A DNA stretch of 64,000 bases from positions 1 to 64,000 of the forward strand of contig NZ_RXZI01000012.1 of assembly GCF_021991925.1 (NCBI RefSeq), written 5' to 3'. This DNA comes from Sutcliffiella horikoshii (GTDB taxonomy: Bacteria; Bacillota; Bacilli; Bacillales; Bacillaceae_I). Each line of letters begins with the position of its first letter. Position 1 is the stretch's first letter. Below are positions 1-7,691 of the stretch, piece by piece. The position numbers were made by a program, and so were the translations under genes. Under the pieces are notes generated by a model. That model did no database searches. It saw nothing but the letters and a program-made list of their open reading frames with translations, and had not been told where the DNA came from.

Positions 1-97
1 CCTTTCAAAAGCAAGCTTTTGAAAGGTCCGCTCGACTTGCATGTATTAGGCACGCCGCCAGCGTTCGTCCTGAGCCAGGATCAAACTCTCCAATAAA
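1..97 (-). rRNA. 16S ribosomal RNA, 5' end only
   Basis: On the minus strand this reads as the start of bacterial 16S rRNA: the universal GAGAGTTTGATCCTGGCTCAG at 74-94 is followed by the conserved ACGAACGCTGGCGGCGTG segment. The gene leaves the window at position 1, so only about 97 nt are present. The mature 5' end is placed by analogy with Bacillus. Two promoters and a boxA lie upstream. Confidence 0.96.
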
Positions 98-188
98 GAG
101 TCTGAGCTTTTGCTCAAAATTTGCTAGCTTGTGTTACTTAAAATCATTTGCCAGTTCCGTAGAACCGACGTTATGACGCTGTTGTTTT

Positions 189-207
189 GTTTAGTTTTCA
201 AAGATCA
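189..207 (-). promoter_or_regulatory. boxA antitermination element of the rrn leader
   Basis: The minus strand reads TGATCTTTGAAAACTAAAC in the transcribed leader between the rrn promoters and 16S. This is the usual Bacillus rrn boxA, where NusB/NusE-type antitermination factors load. Confidence 0.75.
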
Positions 208-243
208 TTTCAATCAGTTCATCGCTCAGAGGCGACTTTTCTA

Positions 244-272
244 ATTTAACATATCGAGCAATTGTTTGTCAA
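244..272 (-). promoter_or_regulatory. rrn promoter P2 (sigma-A)
   Basis: A -35 TTGACA (267-272) and a -10 TTAAAT (244-249) are separated by exactly 17 bp. This is the promoter nearer to 16S, downstream of P1, in the typical tandem arrangement of Bacillus rRNA operons. Confidence 0.75.
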
Positions 273-328
273 CATGTTTTTTATTTTTTATCGTGCAAGC
301 TGTTGTTCATCTCGCAGCGACGAATAAT

Positions 329-358
329 AATATACCACGCATTTTCTATTTGCGTCAA
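329..358 (-). promoter_or_regulatory. rrn promoter P1 (sigma-A)
   Basis: A -35 TTGACG (353-358) and a -10 TATATT (329-334) with an 18-bp spacer lie about 85 bp upstream of P2. The rest of 98-446 is leader DNA and a terminator; no gene is visible. Confidence 0.7.
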
Positions 359-411
359 CAGTTTTTCTCATTTATTCTTTAGTTGTTTTTTTAATCGCTA
401 AAAAGCGCAAA

Positions 412-433
412 CAAAAAACCGCAGTGACTGCGG
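412..433 (-). terminator. Rho-independent terminator after the small ORF at 447-683
   Basis: On the minus strand the stem CCGCAG/CTGCGG with a 3-nt loop is followed by TTTTTT. It lies just downstream of the small gene's stop and insulates it from the rrn promoters. Confidence 0.85.
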
Positions 434-446
434 CGGTATTATAGAT

Positions 447-683
447 CTATAAGGATTCTCTTTCCCTGAAGACGGCTTTGGATCGGATGTATTTCATGCA
501 TTCTGTCTGCGGTGCGATACGGGTGAACATTTTATAGAGTATTTGATAGCGTTCTTCCATGGCGTGCTTTACCACTCTATCGATACGTTTATCCTCGAAG
601 TCATGTAAAAGCTCTTCAAGTTCGCGTTTGAGCAGGTATTCCATTTCCTTTACTTCTTTATTATTAAATAGCATCCCTAACAT
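447..683 (-). CDS. Small uncharacterised cytoplasmic protein
   Basis: This is a 78-residue highly charged protein with no signal peptide or membrane segment. Its first half (residues 10-40) is Glu/Lys/Leu-rich and probably helical. I start it at the ATG at 683 because AGAGGTGA lies 4-5 nt upstream; a longer reading to 767 adds 28 residues but has no ribosome-binding site. It sits alone between pdaB, which is divergent, and the rrn operon, and has its own terminator. I do not recognise the family and assign no function. Confidence 0.65.
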   Translation of the reverse strand: MLGMLFNNKEVKEMEYLLKRELEELLHDFEDKRIDRVVKHAMEERYQILYKMFTRIAPQTECMKYIRSKAVFRERESL

Positions 684-824
684 TTCTTCACCTCTGAAAG
701 TTACTTTATAGTTATTTTTTCCACCAAACTGGTTTTTATGAAACATTTTCCTAGATTTTTTTTGCATAAGATTTGTCCTACTGAATATTTATGAGAGTAG
801 ACACTGTGGACAAGGGGGCAAAGC

Positions 825-1589
825 ATGACTAACTTTTATGTGATTAACGGAAGGAAGCTCAAGCAATTATCCATTATCATATTGGCAGCATTCTTCACTG
901 CAGGGATCTTATATATAGAGAATTTTTCTAATCAGCCTGTATTTTCAACAAAGGATGGTCCAAGAGCTATTTATAAAGGGGAGGGGAAGAATAAAGAAGT
1001 TGCTTTGTCTTTTGATATCAGCTGGGGTGATGAGAAAGCTTTGCCTATACTCAACTTACTGAAGCAGAACGGCGTGACGGGGGTGACCTTTTTCCTTTCC
1101 GCTTCCTGGGCGGAGAGGCACCCAGATATAGTGAAGCGAATTATGGATGACGGTCACGAAATTGGGAGTATGGGATATGCTTATGAAAATTACCGGGACT
1201 TGGAAGATTTAAAAGTGAAACGTGATATATTGAAGTCGCTGGATGTTTTCAACAAGCTTGGAGTAAAGAAGGTCAATTTGTTGCGCCCACCAAAAGGCGC
1301 TTTTGATAAGAGGGTTCTGGAGATTGCCAATTCCCTTGGTTTTACTGTTGTGCATTGGAGTGTGGATTCCCATGATCTGATTAACCCAGGCAAGGAGATC
1401 ATCGTGGATAATGTGACAAAGAACCTCACGGATGGAGACATTGTACTCCTGCACGCGTCAGACTCCGCCAAGCAAACAGAGGAAGCTTTGCCGGAAATTA
1501 TCCAATATATCAAGAGCAAGGGATATGATATAAGCAGTGTGACGGAATTGATAAATAATACGAAGGCAAATAGCAAGGAAGTACAATAG
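825..1589 (+). CDS. pdaB: Polysaccharide deacetylase-family sporulation protein PdaB
   Basis: A 254-residue protein with an N-terminal membrane anchor (about residues 14-33) and a NodB-type deacetylase domain (about 57-245). Motif 1 reads FDISWGDE (63-70) instead of the catalytic TFDDGP, and motif 2 reads HEIGSMGY (111-118), as is usual for PdaB rather than for active peptidoglycan deacetylases. PdaB is needed to keep spores stable late in sporulation. The start is supported by AAGGGGG upstream. It is convergent with kbaA across a shared terminator, the same pairing as in B. subtilis. Confidence 0.93.
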   Translation: MTNFYVINGRKLKQLSIIILAAFFTAGILYIENFSNQPVFSTKDGPRAIYKGEGKNKEVALSFDISWGDEKALPILNLLKQNGVTGVTFFLSASWAERHPDIVKRIMDDGHEIGSMGYAYENYRDLEDLKVKRDILKSLDVFNKLGVKKVNLLRPPKGAFDKRVLEIANSLGFTVVHWSVDSHDLINPGKEIIVDNVTKNLTDGDIVLLHASDSAKQTEEALPEIIQYIKSKGYDISSVTELINNTKANSKEVQ

Positions 1590-1592
1590 AAA

Positions 1593-1625
1593 AATGGCGC
1601 TTCTCCCAAATGGAGAGGCGCCATT
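1593..1625. terminator. Bidirectional terminator between pdaB and kbaA
   Basis: A 14-bp inverted repeat (1593-1606 against 1612-1625) with a 5-nt loop sits between two convergent genes. A-rich DNA on the left and T-rich DNA on the right can serve both strands. Confidence 0.8.
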
Positions 1626-1628
1626 TAC

Positions 1629-2228
1629 TTATTTTGCAGCAGGTTTATTCAGCCTGTGCAACAGTAGAAGCTGATAAGAGTTACATGCCAATAACGGAAA
1701 CAGCATAAACAACAGCCATCCTGGTTCATTCTCCCTTAGGGCCGGGAACCATTCTATCGTGGTGACGACCACCATAAAGAATAGGGCTGGGATAAACGCA
1801 TGCTTATTGGTCTGTGCACTTTTTACATATGCGACAAGCAGGCCATATACGAGCAAGAAAATCGGAAAGGCCAGATAAGGGAGCATGGAATCTCCATCAT
1901 TTGCAAAAGCTATATAACGGAAATACACCAAATCAAACAGTACAAAAATGATCAATACAATCTGTACTGCGTTCCAAAGGGACTTGAAAATTCCAAGACC
2001 AAATCGGTGAATGGTCAGATAAGCGAAAAACCCCATTTGGCTGATGATGCTGAATATAAGACCCACTCCAATATACCAAGCAATAATGGAGAGAAATTGA
2101 AGATATTCCCCATTAGCAAATTGTGCTGTATGTTGATCCCAACGGACTATGAAGGCAACAATAACGGTGGTTACCGCTCCGACTAGTAACGTGGAAAGAA
2201 ATAATCGAACCCAATTACGACTGTTCAC
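1629..2228 (-). CDS. kbaA: KinB-signalling pathway activator KbaA
   Basis: A 199-residue integral membrane protein with about six hydrophobic segments. KbaA acts in the membrane to activate the sporulation kinase KinB, feeding the Spo0A phosphorelay. The start is the GTG at 2228, because GGAGG lies 9 nt upstream and the protein then begins MNSRNWVRLF, as in other Bacillus KbaA. An upstream ATG at 2264 lacks such a site. Identification rests on the conserved N-terminus, the topology and the position between pdaB and gerD. Confidence 0.88.
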   Translation of the reverse strand: MNSRNWVRLFLSTLLVGAVTTVIVAFIVRWDQHTAQFANGEYLQFLSIIAWYIGVGLIFSIISQMGFFAYLTIHRFGLGIFKSLWNAVQIVLIIFVLFDLVYFRYIAFANDGDSMLPYLAFPIFLLVYGLLVAYVKSAQTNKHAFIPALFFMVVVTTIEWFPALRENEPGWLLFMLFPLLACNSYQLLLLHRLNKPAAK

Positions 2229-2321
2229 TTTTCTTTTCCTCCATTTTACACAGATTAAAGACACTAGTTACCATTTTACCAATCCAACCAGTAAAAATCT
2301 ATAATAGCACGCCTGCAAATT

Positions 2322-2351
2322 TGTATATTTCATTAACTTTGTCACATATTA
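2322..2351 (+). promoter_or_regulatory. Sigma-G-type promoter of gerD
   Basis: TGTATA (2322-2327) and CATATTA (2345-2351) are separated by 17 bp, matching the forespore sigma-G consensus. They stand about 36 bp before the gerD start. gerD is a known late-forespore gene, so the match fits. Confidence 0.7.
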
Positions 2352-2386
2352 AACGTATGAAAAACCTGATGGAAGGAGTTTTCTTC

Positions 2387-3016
2387 ATGAAAAGCTACCT
2401 TTTGCCGTCTCTCCTTCTTTTCCTGTTGCTTTCAGGATGTGCACAGGGTGAAAAAGGCGGCCAAATGGATTATGATGAAACCAAAAAGATGGTTGTGGAT
2501 ATATTAAAGACAGATGATGGCAAGAAAGCGATCGAAGAAATTATGGCAGATGACAAGATGAAGGCTAATTTTGTCCTTGATCAGGAAGTTGTCACCAAGT
2601 CAATAGAGCAGACATTGGACAGTGAAAAAGGCACGGAGTTCTGGAAGAAAGCCTTTGAAGATCCAAAATTTGCAGAGACCTTTGCAAAAAGCATGCAAGC
2701 TGAGCATGAAAAACTTATCAAGGACCTGATGAAGGATCCTGAATATCAAGGAATGATGGTTCAGATCTTGCAAGATCCCGAAATGGAAAAGCAGATGATC
2801 ACCGTAATGAGTGGGCAGGAGTATAAAAAGCACCTGCAAAAGGTTATGACCGAAACATTTGAGAGTCCATTGTTCAAGGCAAAAATACAGGATATCTTGT
2901 TAAAAGCAGCTTCTGACATGCAGGGCGGACAAGGCCAACAAGGCGGAGGCCAGGAAGGACAATCTGGCGGTTCAGAGGGCGGTCAGGAATCCTCCGGCGG
3001 TGGAGAAGGCGGTTAA
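2387..3016 (+). CDS. gerD: Spore germination lipoprotein GerD
   Basis: A 209-residue lipoprotein. The signal peptide ends in the lipobox LSGC with the lipidated cysteine at residue 18. A largely helical charged core (about 25-180) follows, then a flexible Gly/Gln/Ser tail (about 183-209). GerD sits at the spore inner membrane and clusters the GerA-type nutrient receptors into the germinosome. The start at 2387 follows GGAAGGAG; the in-frame ATG at 2321 would put a non-signal extension ahead of the lipobox. The glycine-rich tail makes it longer than B. subtilis GerD. Confidence 0.93.
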   Translation: MKSYLLPSLLLFLLLSGCAQGEKGGQMDYDETKKMVVDILKTDDGKKAIEEIMADDKMKANFVLDQEVVTKSIEQTLDSEKGTEFWKKAFEDPKFAETFAKSMQAEHEKLIKDLMKDPEYQGMMVQILQDPEMEKQMITVMSGQEYKKHLQKVMTETFESPLFKAKIQDILLKAASDMQGGQGQQGGGQEGQSGGSEGGQESSGGGEGG

Positions 3017-3020
3017 TAGA

Positions 3021-3068
3021 AAGAAGCAGACCTTTAGTACTTGGGGTCTGCTTCTTCTTTTCTTTTTT
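3021..3068 (+). terminator. Terminator between gerD and salA
   Basis: A perfect 12-bp stem (3021-3032 with 3045-3056) is followed by a T-rich run on the plus strand. The convergent salA stop overlaps the right edge, so it may serve both genes. Confidence 0.88.
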
Positions 3069-4116
3069 ATGTCAGTTCCACCACTTTGGAAGCAATGTTC
3101 AGATAGATTTCCCCAAGGTCATGGTCTTGCTGGTAGATGGAAGGTGCGAAATCATCGTCGTTCCAATCCGGCTGTTGAAGAGGAAGCTGTCCAAGTAGGG
3201 GAGCCTGCAATTCCTCCGCCAACTTCTCTCCTCCACCTTTACCAAATACATATTCCTTCTCGCCTGTCTTCTTACTTTCGAAGTAAGCCATGTTTTCGAT
3301 GACCCCAATTACCTCATGATCTGTTTTGATGGCCATCGCACCCGCTCTGGCAGCAACAAAAGCAGCTGTAGGATGAGGTGTCGTCACGATGAGCTCTTTA
3401 CAGGACGGTAGCATGGAGTGCACATCCAGTGCCACATCACCTGTGCCCGGCGGCAGATCTAACAGGAGATAGTCCAAGTCGCCCCACTCCACTTCATTAA
3501 AGAAACTGTTCAGCATTTTACCAAGCATCGGCCCTCTCCAGATTACTGGGGAGTTGTCCTCCACGAAAAAGCCCATAGAAATCACCTGCACCCCAAAACG
3601 CTCAACTGGGATGATTTTTTCCCCGCGCACTACCGGACGTTTTGTAATTCCCATCATATCCGGGACGCTGAATCCATAGATATCCGCATCAATCAACCCG
3701 ACCTTTTTCCCTAAACGCGCAAGGGATACAGCCAAGTTAACGGATACTGTTGATTTTCCAACGCCGCCTTTTCCGGAAGCAATGGCAAGGAACGTTGTTT
3801 TATTACTATTCAAAAGTGTTTCTTCCTCCTTAGGCGCTGCAGCCCCGAAGCGTTCCACCACTTCTTGAGGAAGTTCCATAAAACGCAGGCCCACTGTTGA
3901 GGCACCTGCTTCTTTTAAAAGGTTAACGATCGTGCCCTGGAGCTGCATTTGTTCTGCAGTACCAGTTTTGGCAAGTGCCACTTTTACACTTACATGGTTC
4001 TTCTCCTCTTTGATGGAGATTTCTTGGATCGCATTTGTTTCTTCGAATGTTCTATGTAAAAACGGATCTTGTAGATCTTTCAATAACTGTACAACTTTAG
4101 CTTCTGTTAACAACAT
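3067..4116 (-). CDS. salA: Mrp/NBP35-type ATPase SalA
   Basis: A 349-residue protein with an N-terminal FSCA (DUF59) domain (about 1-95) and a ParA/MinD-like ATPase domain. The deviant Walker A is SGKGGVGKST at about 114-123, and DLPPGTGDVALD forms the switch/Walker B region. In B. subtilis, SalA (YbaL) represses scoC transcription and so raises protease production; the wider family carries or inserts Fe-S clusters. I see no CXXC metal motif near the C-terminus, which fits the SalA branch. It lies between cwlD and gerD as in B. subtilis. Confidence 0.92.
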   Translation of the reverse strand: MLLTEAKVVQLLKDLQDPFLHRTFEETNAIQEISIKEEKNHVSVKVALAKTGTAEQMQLQGTIVNLLKEAGASTVGLRFMELPQEVVERFGAAAPKEEETLLNSNKTTFLAIASGKGGVGKSTVSVNLAVSLARLGKKVGLIDADIYGFSVPDMMGITKRPVVRGEKIIPVERFGVQVISMGFFVEDNSPVIWRGPMLGKMLNSFFNEVEWGDLDYLLLDLPPGTGDVALDVHSMLPSCKELIVTTPHPTAAFVAARAGAMAIKTDHEVIGVIENMAYFESKKTGEKEYVFGKGGGEKLAEELQAPLLGQLPLQQPDWNDDDFAPSIYQQDHDLGEIYLNIASKVVELT

Positions 4117-4313
4117 GACCCCACCCTTATGTGATAATAGTCTATTTTCAGAATTGAATTCGTTTACAATACCAGTATAACATAAGGCTTATTTTTTATG
4201 GAATTATTGATTTCCGTTTCCGCGCCCCACTCTCCTGCGAGCATTCAGGAAATCTCTTCGGATTCGCCGAGGCCACTAAGAAAGAATATTTTCTTAATGA
4301 TTGGTTTACTGTC

Positions 4314-4443
4314 GCTGTTGATTTCCGCAAACGGCTTCGCTTTCCGCGGGGCGACCTTGAGCCTCCTCAGGCTACGTCTTGCGGGGTCTCAACATTTCGC
4401 TACTCCCCCGCTGGAGTCTTCGCCTTTTGCTCCAATCAACAGC
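4314..4443 (+). repeat. Palindromic intergenic repeat, copy 1
   Basis: A 130-bp element bounded by the perfect inverted ends GCTGTTGATT / AATCAACAGC. Inside lie GCTTTCCGCGGGGCG, a TTGAGCC...GGTCTCAA hairpin and GGAGTCTTCG. A pseudo-ORF (4198-4461) runs through it and is rejected. The rest of the 468-bp salA-cwlD gap holds a partial copy and the cwlD terminator. Confidence 0.9.
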
Positions 4444-4497
4444 TGGAAATCATTAATATAATTGTTATTTTTATTTATCAATGGCCTATTTCCCTAC

Positions 4498-4555
4498 AGG
4501 TCCCATATGCCTCCCTCCTGTAGGAGTCTTCACGCCTTCCACTCCACTTGCAAAC
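4498..4555 (+). repeat. Partial copy of the palindromic repeat (3' part)
   Basis: The segment TGTAGGAGTCTTCACGCCTT followed by CCACTCCA matches the right third of the repeat family, but the terminal inverted repeats are missing. It looks like a decayed or recombined remnant next to copy 1. Confidence 0.5.
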
Positions 4556-4569
4556 TTCCTGCCTAAATA

Positions 4570-4598
4570 AAAATCCCCCTTTTCTTATTGAGGGGGAT
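4570..4598 (-). terminator. cwlD terminator overlapping the stop codon
   Basis: On the minus strand ATCCCCCT pairs with AGGGGGAT across a 10-nt loop, followed by TTTTATTT. The first arm contains the last codons of cwlD. Confidence 0.85.
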
Positions 4599-5307
4599 CT
4601 GGTAGTTCCTTTTCATCGGTATAATGTCTCATGATTCCGTTATAGATGGATGCCGCAAGTGCCTTTTGGTATTCCTCTGTGTTTAGCAGGGCCCGCTCTG
4701 AAGGGTTGGATAAGAAACCGACTTCCACGAGGGCACCAGGAATCTTTGCATTCTTCAATATAAATAGGGTGTTCATTGATTTAGCGTAGCGATCTGTATT
4801 TTCAAGATTGACCCGAAACTCCTCTTGGATGAATTTCGCCAATCGTTCATTTTTTTCATGTTTGCTGCCGTGGTAGAAGGTTTGGGCACCTCTCCACCTT
4901 GGAGATGGGATGGCATTCAAGTGGATACTGAGAAAGAGGTCGCCATCTGATTCGTTGATCATCTCAATCCTTTTTCGCAGGTCTTCCACCTTTCTACGGC
5001 TGTAGCCTTTTGTGGCAGGGTCTGCAAGATCTACATCCTCCTCACGCGTCATCAATACCAAGGCTCCCTGCTCCTGTAGATAGTCTTTCACATACCTAGA
5101 TACCTGCAGGGCCACATCCTTTTCCAGCACGTCCCCACCAACAGCACCGCCATCAGGTCCCCCATGACCGGGATCAAGAATGATAATTTTCCCACTTAAA
5201 GGAAGGCTCCATTGTTCCCATGTATCTTCAGAAAATAACTGAAATTGAAAAACGGCTGTCACCGTTAAGGCTGCTGTTAGAAACGCCCAGAACTTCCACC
5301 TTCGCAT
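4585..5307 (-). CDS. cwlD: Germination-specific N-acetylmuramoyl-L-alanine amidase CwlD
   Basis: A 240-residue Amidase_3 enzyme with an N-terminal signal/anchor (about 5-25). Zinc ligands are visible as H48 in DPGHGG, E62 in LEKD and H129 in SIHLNA; the catalytic glutamate is E195 in VEVGFLSNP. In the forespore/mother cell gap CwlD removes peptides from muramic acid, and PdaA then makes the muramic delta-lactam that marks spore cortex for germination lytic enzymes. GGGAGGG lies before the ATG. It is adjacent to salA and ybaK as in B. subtilis. Confidence 0.95.
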   Translation of the reverse strand: MRRWKFWAFLTAALTVTAVFQFQLFSEDTWEQWSLPLSGKIIILDPGHGGPDGGAVGGDVLEKDVALQVSRYVKDYLQEQGALVLMTREEDVDLADPATKGYSRRKVEDLRKRIEMINESDGDLFLSIHLNAIPSPRWRGAQTFYHGSKHEKNERLAKFIQEEFRVNLENTDRYAKSMNTLFILKNAKIPGALVEVGFLSNPSERALLNTEEYQKALAASIYNGIMRHYTDEKELPDPPQ

Positions 5308-5369
5308 ATGTATCCCTCCCGCATGTCCGCTCTATAAACTATATGGGACAAGGGGGAAGATTATGATAA

Positions 5370-5810
5370 TTAGTGCAGCCTCATTTTGTACCTTTTTTCA
5401 CCTTTATGGAAGCCTTCTCGCCACCAGTAGTCGACGAAGGCATCGCATGTCATATAAAAAGATTCATGTACCATATCATTATCGCCGATCGAGCCCCAAT
5501 AAAGGAAATAGTCGTATAGGGTATCAATCAGGTATTTTTCTTCTACATGACAGCGCGTTTTCACCATCTCCGCACTTTCTCCGTAATATCCAAACTTACT
5601 ATATGAAGCACCTAGGAGATACGCCTCAATGGCCACATCCAGGCATCCCTCTTCAATGGCAGTAACCTGCTTTTTATTTTTTAAGTATGGTGAAAAGAAA
5701 TCCTTCACCTTCGTCCGCAAAACCTCTAGTGATATTTCACGCAGCATTTTTCGCTCGTACTTCATCTGCTTTTCTCTGCGTTTTTCCTTGAAGGTTGTTA
5801 CTACAGTCAT
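5370..5810 (-). CDS. ybaK: DUF2521-family protein YbaK
   Basis: A 146-residue soluble protein rich in Tyr, Trp and charged residues, with the TTFKEKRR start and the DYFLYWGSIGDND segment typical of Bacillus YbaK. The function is unknown. I choose the ATG at 5810, with GGGTG 8-9 nt upstream, over the in-frame GTG at 5819, which abuts the ribosome-binding site; the resulting length agrees with the B. subtilis protein. It lies upstream of cwlD in the same direction, so cotranscription is plausible. Confidence 0.85.
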   Translation of the reverse strand: MTVVTTFKEKRREKQMKYERKMLREISLEVLRTKVKDFFSPYLKNKKQVTAIEEGCLDVAIEAYLLGASYSKFGYYGESAEMVKTRCHVEEKYLIDTLYDYFLYWGSIGDNDMVHESFYMTCDAFVDYWWREGFHKGEKRYKMRLH

Positions 5811-5907
5811 CGCATTCACACCCTTTCCCGTTTAGTTTCCTAAAGGGCGTGGGCTTTCATGCGTACAAAGAATGAGTACGTTTTTCCAAGTATGGAATTG
5901 GACTGTC

Positions 5908-6000
5908 TTAGGCTTTATAAAGTTTGTCCAGTTCCTTACGCTGCAGGTACTCGCCTTCCGCTTCAATCCACTCCTCTTTTAAAGCAAAAAGCCTGCACAT
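5908..6000 (-). CDS. Possible 30-residue ORF (weak)
   Basis: The minus strand encodes a short, strongly charged, helix-like peptide beginning MCRLFALKEEWIEAEGEYLQ and ending KLYKA before a TAA. The composition resembles coding sequence, but no clear ribosome-binding site precedes the ATG and its first codons overlap the terminator of the upstream operon. It may be a gene remnant or chance. I recognise no family. Confidence 0.22.
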   Translation of the reverse strand: MCRLFALKEEWIEAEGEYLQRKELDKLYKA

Positions 6001-6012
6001 TCAAGTACAGGC
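5984..6012 (-). terminator. Terminator of the exported coiled-coil operon
   Basis: On the minus strand GCCTGTAC pairs with GTGCAGGC (one G-U) around the loop TTGAAT, followed by TTTTTGCTTT. It lies directly after the third gene. Confidence 0.8.
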
Positions 6013-6018
6013 AACATT

Positions 6019-6462
6019 TCATTCCGTATTTATTATGGATTCCGCACGCGCTTGCTCTAGTTTCTCATATGCCTCTTCCATAATCCGCTCCACTTCCAAC
6101 AAAAACTGCTCTTGTTGGCCCTCCATATCAACCTCCATCGTTTGTAACAGAGTGTTTGTATAAGCATTTAGCTCTTCCTTGCTCTTCTCAGCCTCTTGCG
6201 CGGTAAAGTCTGCAAGCTCTTGATTGGCTTTCGCAAGAGTGGCTGCTATCTCTTTCTTCAATATGGCCATCTGCGCTTCCTTCTCCTTGGTTATTTCCAT
6301 TTCCAGAGAACGAATCGATTCCTGCTTTTCCCCTTCAAACCAATTGGTTAACAATGTTTGGATGCCGCTGCTGGCAAAGGCCGTTTTCCATTCTGCCGTA
6401 AAAAGAAGTACCATGATCATCATCGCAACAACGAATAGCTTCTTATACTTCCCTGTACTCAA
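6019..6462 (-). CDS. Exported coiled-coil protein, third gene of an unassigned operon
   Basis: A 147-residue protein with an N-terminal signal sequence (KYKK, then a hydrophobic core to about residue 24, then a likely AFA-S cleavage near 31). A short Trp-containing stretch (LLTNWFEGEKQ) follows. The rest is an almost continuous Glu/Lys/Ala/Gln heptad-like helix (about 48-143). The start is TTG at 6462 with AGAGGTG upstream. It follows the 256-residue gene by 28 bp and is followed by a terminator. The layout of signal, Trp motif and coiled coil is shared with its two neighbours. I recognise no family. Confidence 0.75.
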   Translation of the reverse strand: MSTGKYKKLFVVAMMIMVLLFTAEWKTAFASSGIQTLLTNWFEGEKQESIRSLEMEITKEKEAQMAILKKEIAATLAKANQELADFTAQEAEKSKEELNAYTNTLLQTMEVDMEGQQEQFLLEVERIMEEAYEKLEQARAESIINTE

Positions 6463-6490
6463 TCACTTCACCTCTTAAATATCCCCTGTT

Positions 6491-7261
6491 TTAGTCATTG
6501 ATACTGTTCATCACCTCATCAAGGCTTGCTTTCGCTTCCTGTTCCAGTTCCAACGCCTTGGCTGTTATGATATTTTGCTGTTCTCTTACCAAGCCATTGA
6601 TGATGGATGTCAATGCCTCACGCAAGTCGTTCAGCTTGTATGTGATTTGCCGCTCCAAATTATGTCTGCTTACCTGCTCTTCCATTGCAAGCTGTGCGGA
6701 TAGTTCCGCTTTTGCCTGTTCAATGGCACCCTCTAGCTCGGAAACCGCCGAATCCTTAGCAGAGGTCAACTCTTGCGTCATTTCGTTAACGGCAGCTTGT
6801 CCAGTTTCGCTGGTGTAATCACGAAATCCTTCCCGCACCGTTCCTAAGGCTGCGTCTCCTTGGTTCTGAATGGCAAAATAACCTTCTAGGAAAATATGCT
6901 GGTACACCTGATAGTTCATATTATCAAGCAAAGCCAATTTCTCCGCATCCAATGAAGCAAGATGCCCCTCTTTTCTAGTCATAATTTCCGTACCTGCCCT
7001 TGTTAGCTCCGCCGCCATTGTTTCATTGATCTTCAAGCCCGCTCCTGCCTTAAGCTGCTCCGTGTTTGCTGCCCAGCTTTCAAATGCAGCAGTTGCATTT
7101 GCTTCATTATCCGCCAAGATAGATTGTTGTGTAGTACCAAAAATACTGTTATACCACTGCCTTAGGGGAGAATCCTCACTAGCATTTGCAAAAGTCAATC
7201 CAACACCCGATACCAAACCTACCGCTACCGTACCTGCTACTAATTTCTTTTTCCACGACAT
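6491..7261 (-). CDS. Exported coiled-coil protein, second gene of an unassigned operon
   Basis: A 256-residue protein that begins MSWKKKLVAG, a clear Sec signal peptide with likely cleavage after about residue 28 (ANA-SED). It continues with PLRQWYNSIFG and then about 220 residues of alanine- and glutamate-rich amphipathic helix without cysteines. The start at 7261 has AGGAG 8-10 nt upstream; a longer frame to 7297 would bury the signal peptide. It lies 22 bp after gene 1 and 28 bp before gene 3. A surface or extracytoplasmic scaffold is possible, but I assign no function. Confidence 0.8.
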   Translation of the reverse strand: MSWKKKLVAGTVAVGLVSGVGLTFANASEDSPLRQWYNSIFGTTQQSILADNEANATAAFESWAANTEQLKAGAGLKINETMAAELTRAGTEIMTRKEGHLASLDAEKLALLDNMNYQVYQHIFLEGYFAIQNQGDAALGTVREGFRDYTSETGQAAVNEMTQELTSAKDSAVSELEGAIEQAKAELSAQLAMEEQVSRHNLERQITYKLNDLREALTSIINGLVREQQNIITAKALELEQEAKASLDEVMNSIND

Positions 7262-7283
7262 ATATATCGCTCCTTTTAGAGGG

Positions 7284-7691
7284 TTATTGTTTTTCACCTA
7301 ATAATTCAGCAAGATATTGTTCGAGTTCTTCCGTCAGTTCTGCATCTAATTCTACTTGGCGCTCTTCGTAATAAGTGCCAAGTGGATGTTGGTTCAGTTG
7401 GTTTTTCGTTTGTGTTAATTGTTGAAGGTATGTCTGTTGATGGAGTTCGATGTTACGCTTTGATGAAGATGTGGTGGAATTAATGAATTCTTCTAGTTCT
7501 AAGGAGTAGTGGGAGTTATTTGTTTCCTGGAGTTGTTCTGAAAAGGTGTCTTTAGTAATCCATTCTCTGGCATTATCGGAATGGTCGTTCCATTTTCCTG
7601 CCATCCAATCTTTAAGGCTGTTCCAGCTACTGCCTGCCTGAACTTGGCTGCCAGCGACGAAGAAACAGGTCAGTGATAGACACATGATCAA
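7284..7691 (-). CDS. Exported helical protein, first gene of an unassigned operon (start uncertain)
   Basis: The frame from the TTG at 7691 gives 135 residues: a signal-like hydrophobic start (IMCLSLTCFFVAGSQVQA), the Trp-rich stretch SLKDWMAGKW, then a Gln/Glu/Leu-rich helical region. The positively charged residues expected before the signal core (IKNKRL) are encoded just upstream in the same frame, but that extension has no ATG, GTG or TTG before a TGA at 7713-7715. AAAGGGGG at about 7717-7724 is spaced for an initiator near 7706-7712, where ATA codons stand. Either initiation is non-canonical or the start codon has mutated. Confidence 0.6.
   Translation of the reverse strand: MIMCLSLTCFFVAGSQVQAGSSWNSLKDWMAGKWNDHSDNAREWITKDTFSEQLQETNNSHYSLELEEFINSTTSSSKRNIELHQQTYLQQLTQTKNQLNQHPLGTYYEERQVELDAELTEELEQYLAELLGEKQ

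Noticed and set aside
763-791. Possible sigma-G promoter for pdaB (TGCATA...)
   Set aside because: No acceptable -10 element is found 16-18 bp downstream.
1800-2186. 128-residue plus-strand ORF
   Set aside because: It is antisense to kbaA, which has a conserved N-terminus, membrane topology and synteny.
4198-4461. 87-residue plus-strand ORF
   Set aside because: It lies within repeat copy 1. Similar 'ORFs' appear in other copies (49008-49199, 54300-54524, 56981-57205) with the same FAFRGA...PPH-like peptide, which is a translation of the repeat, not a protein family.
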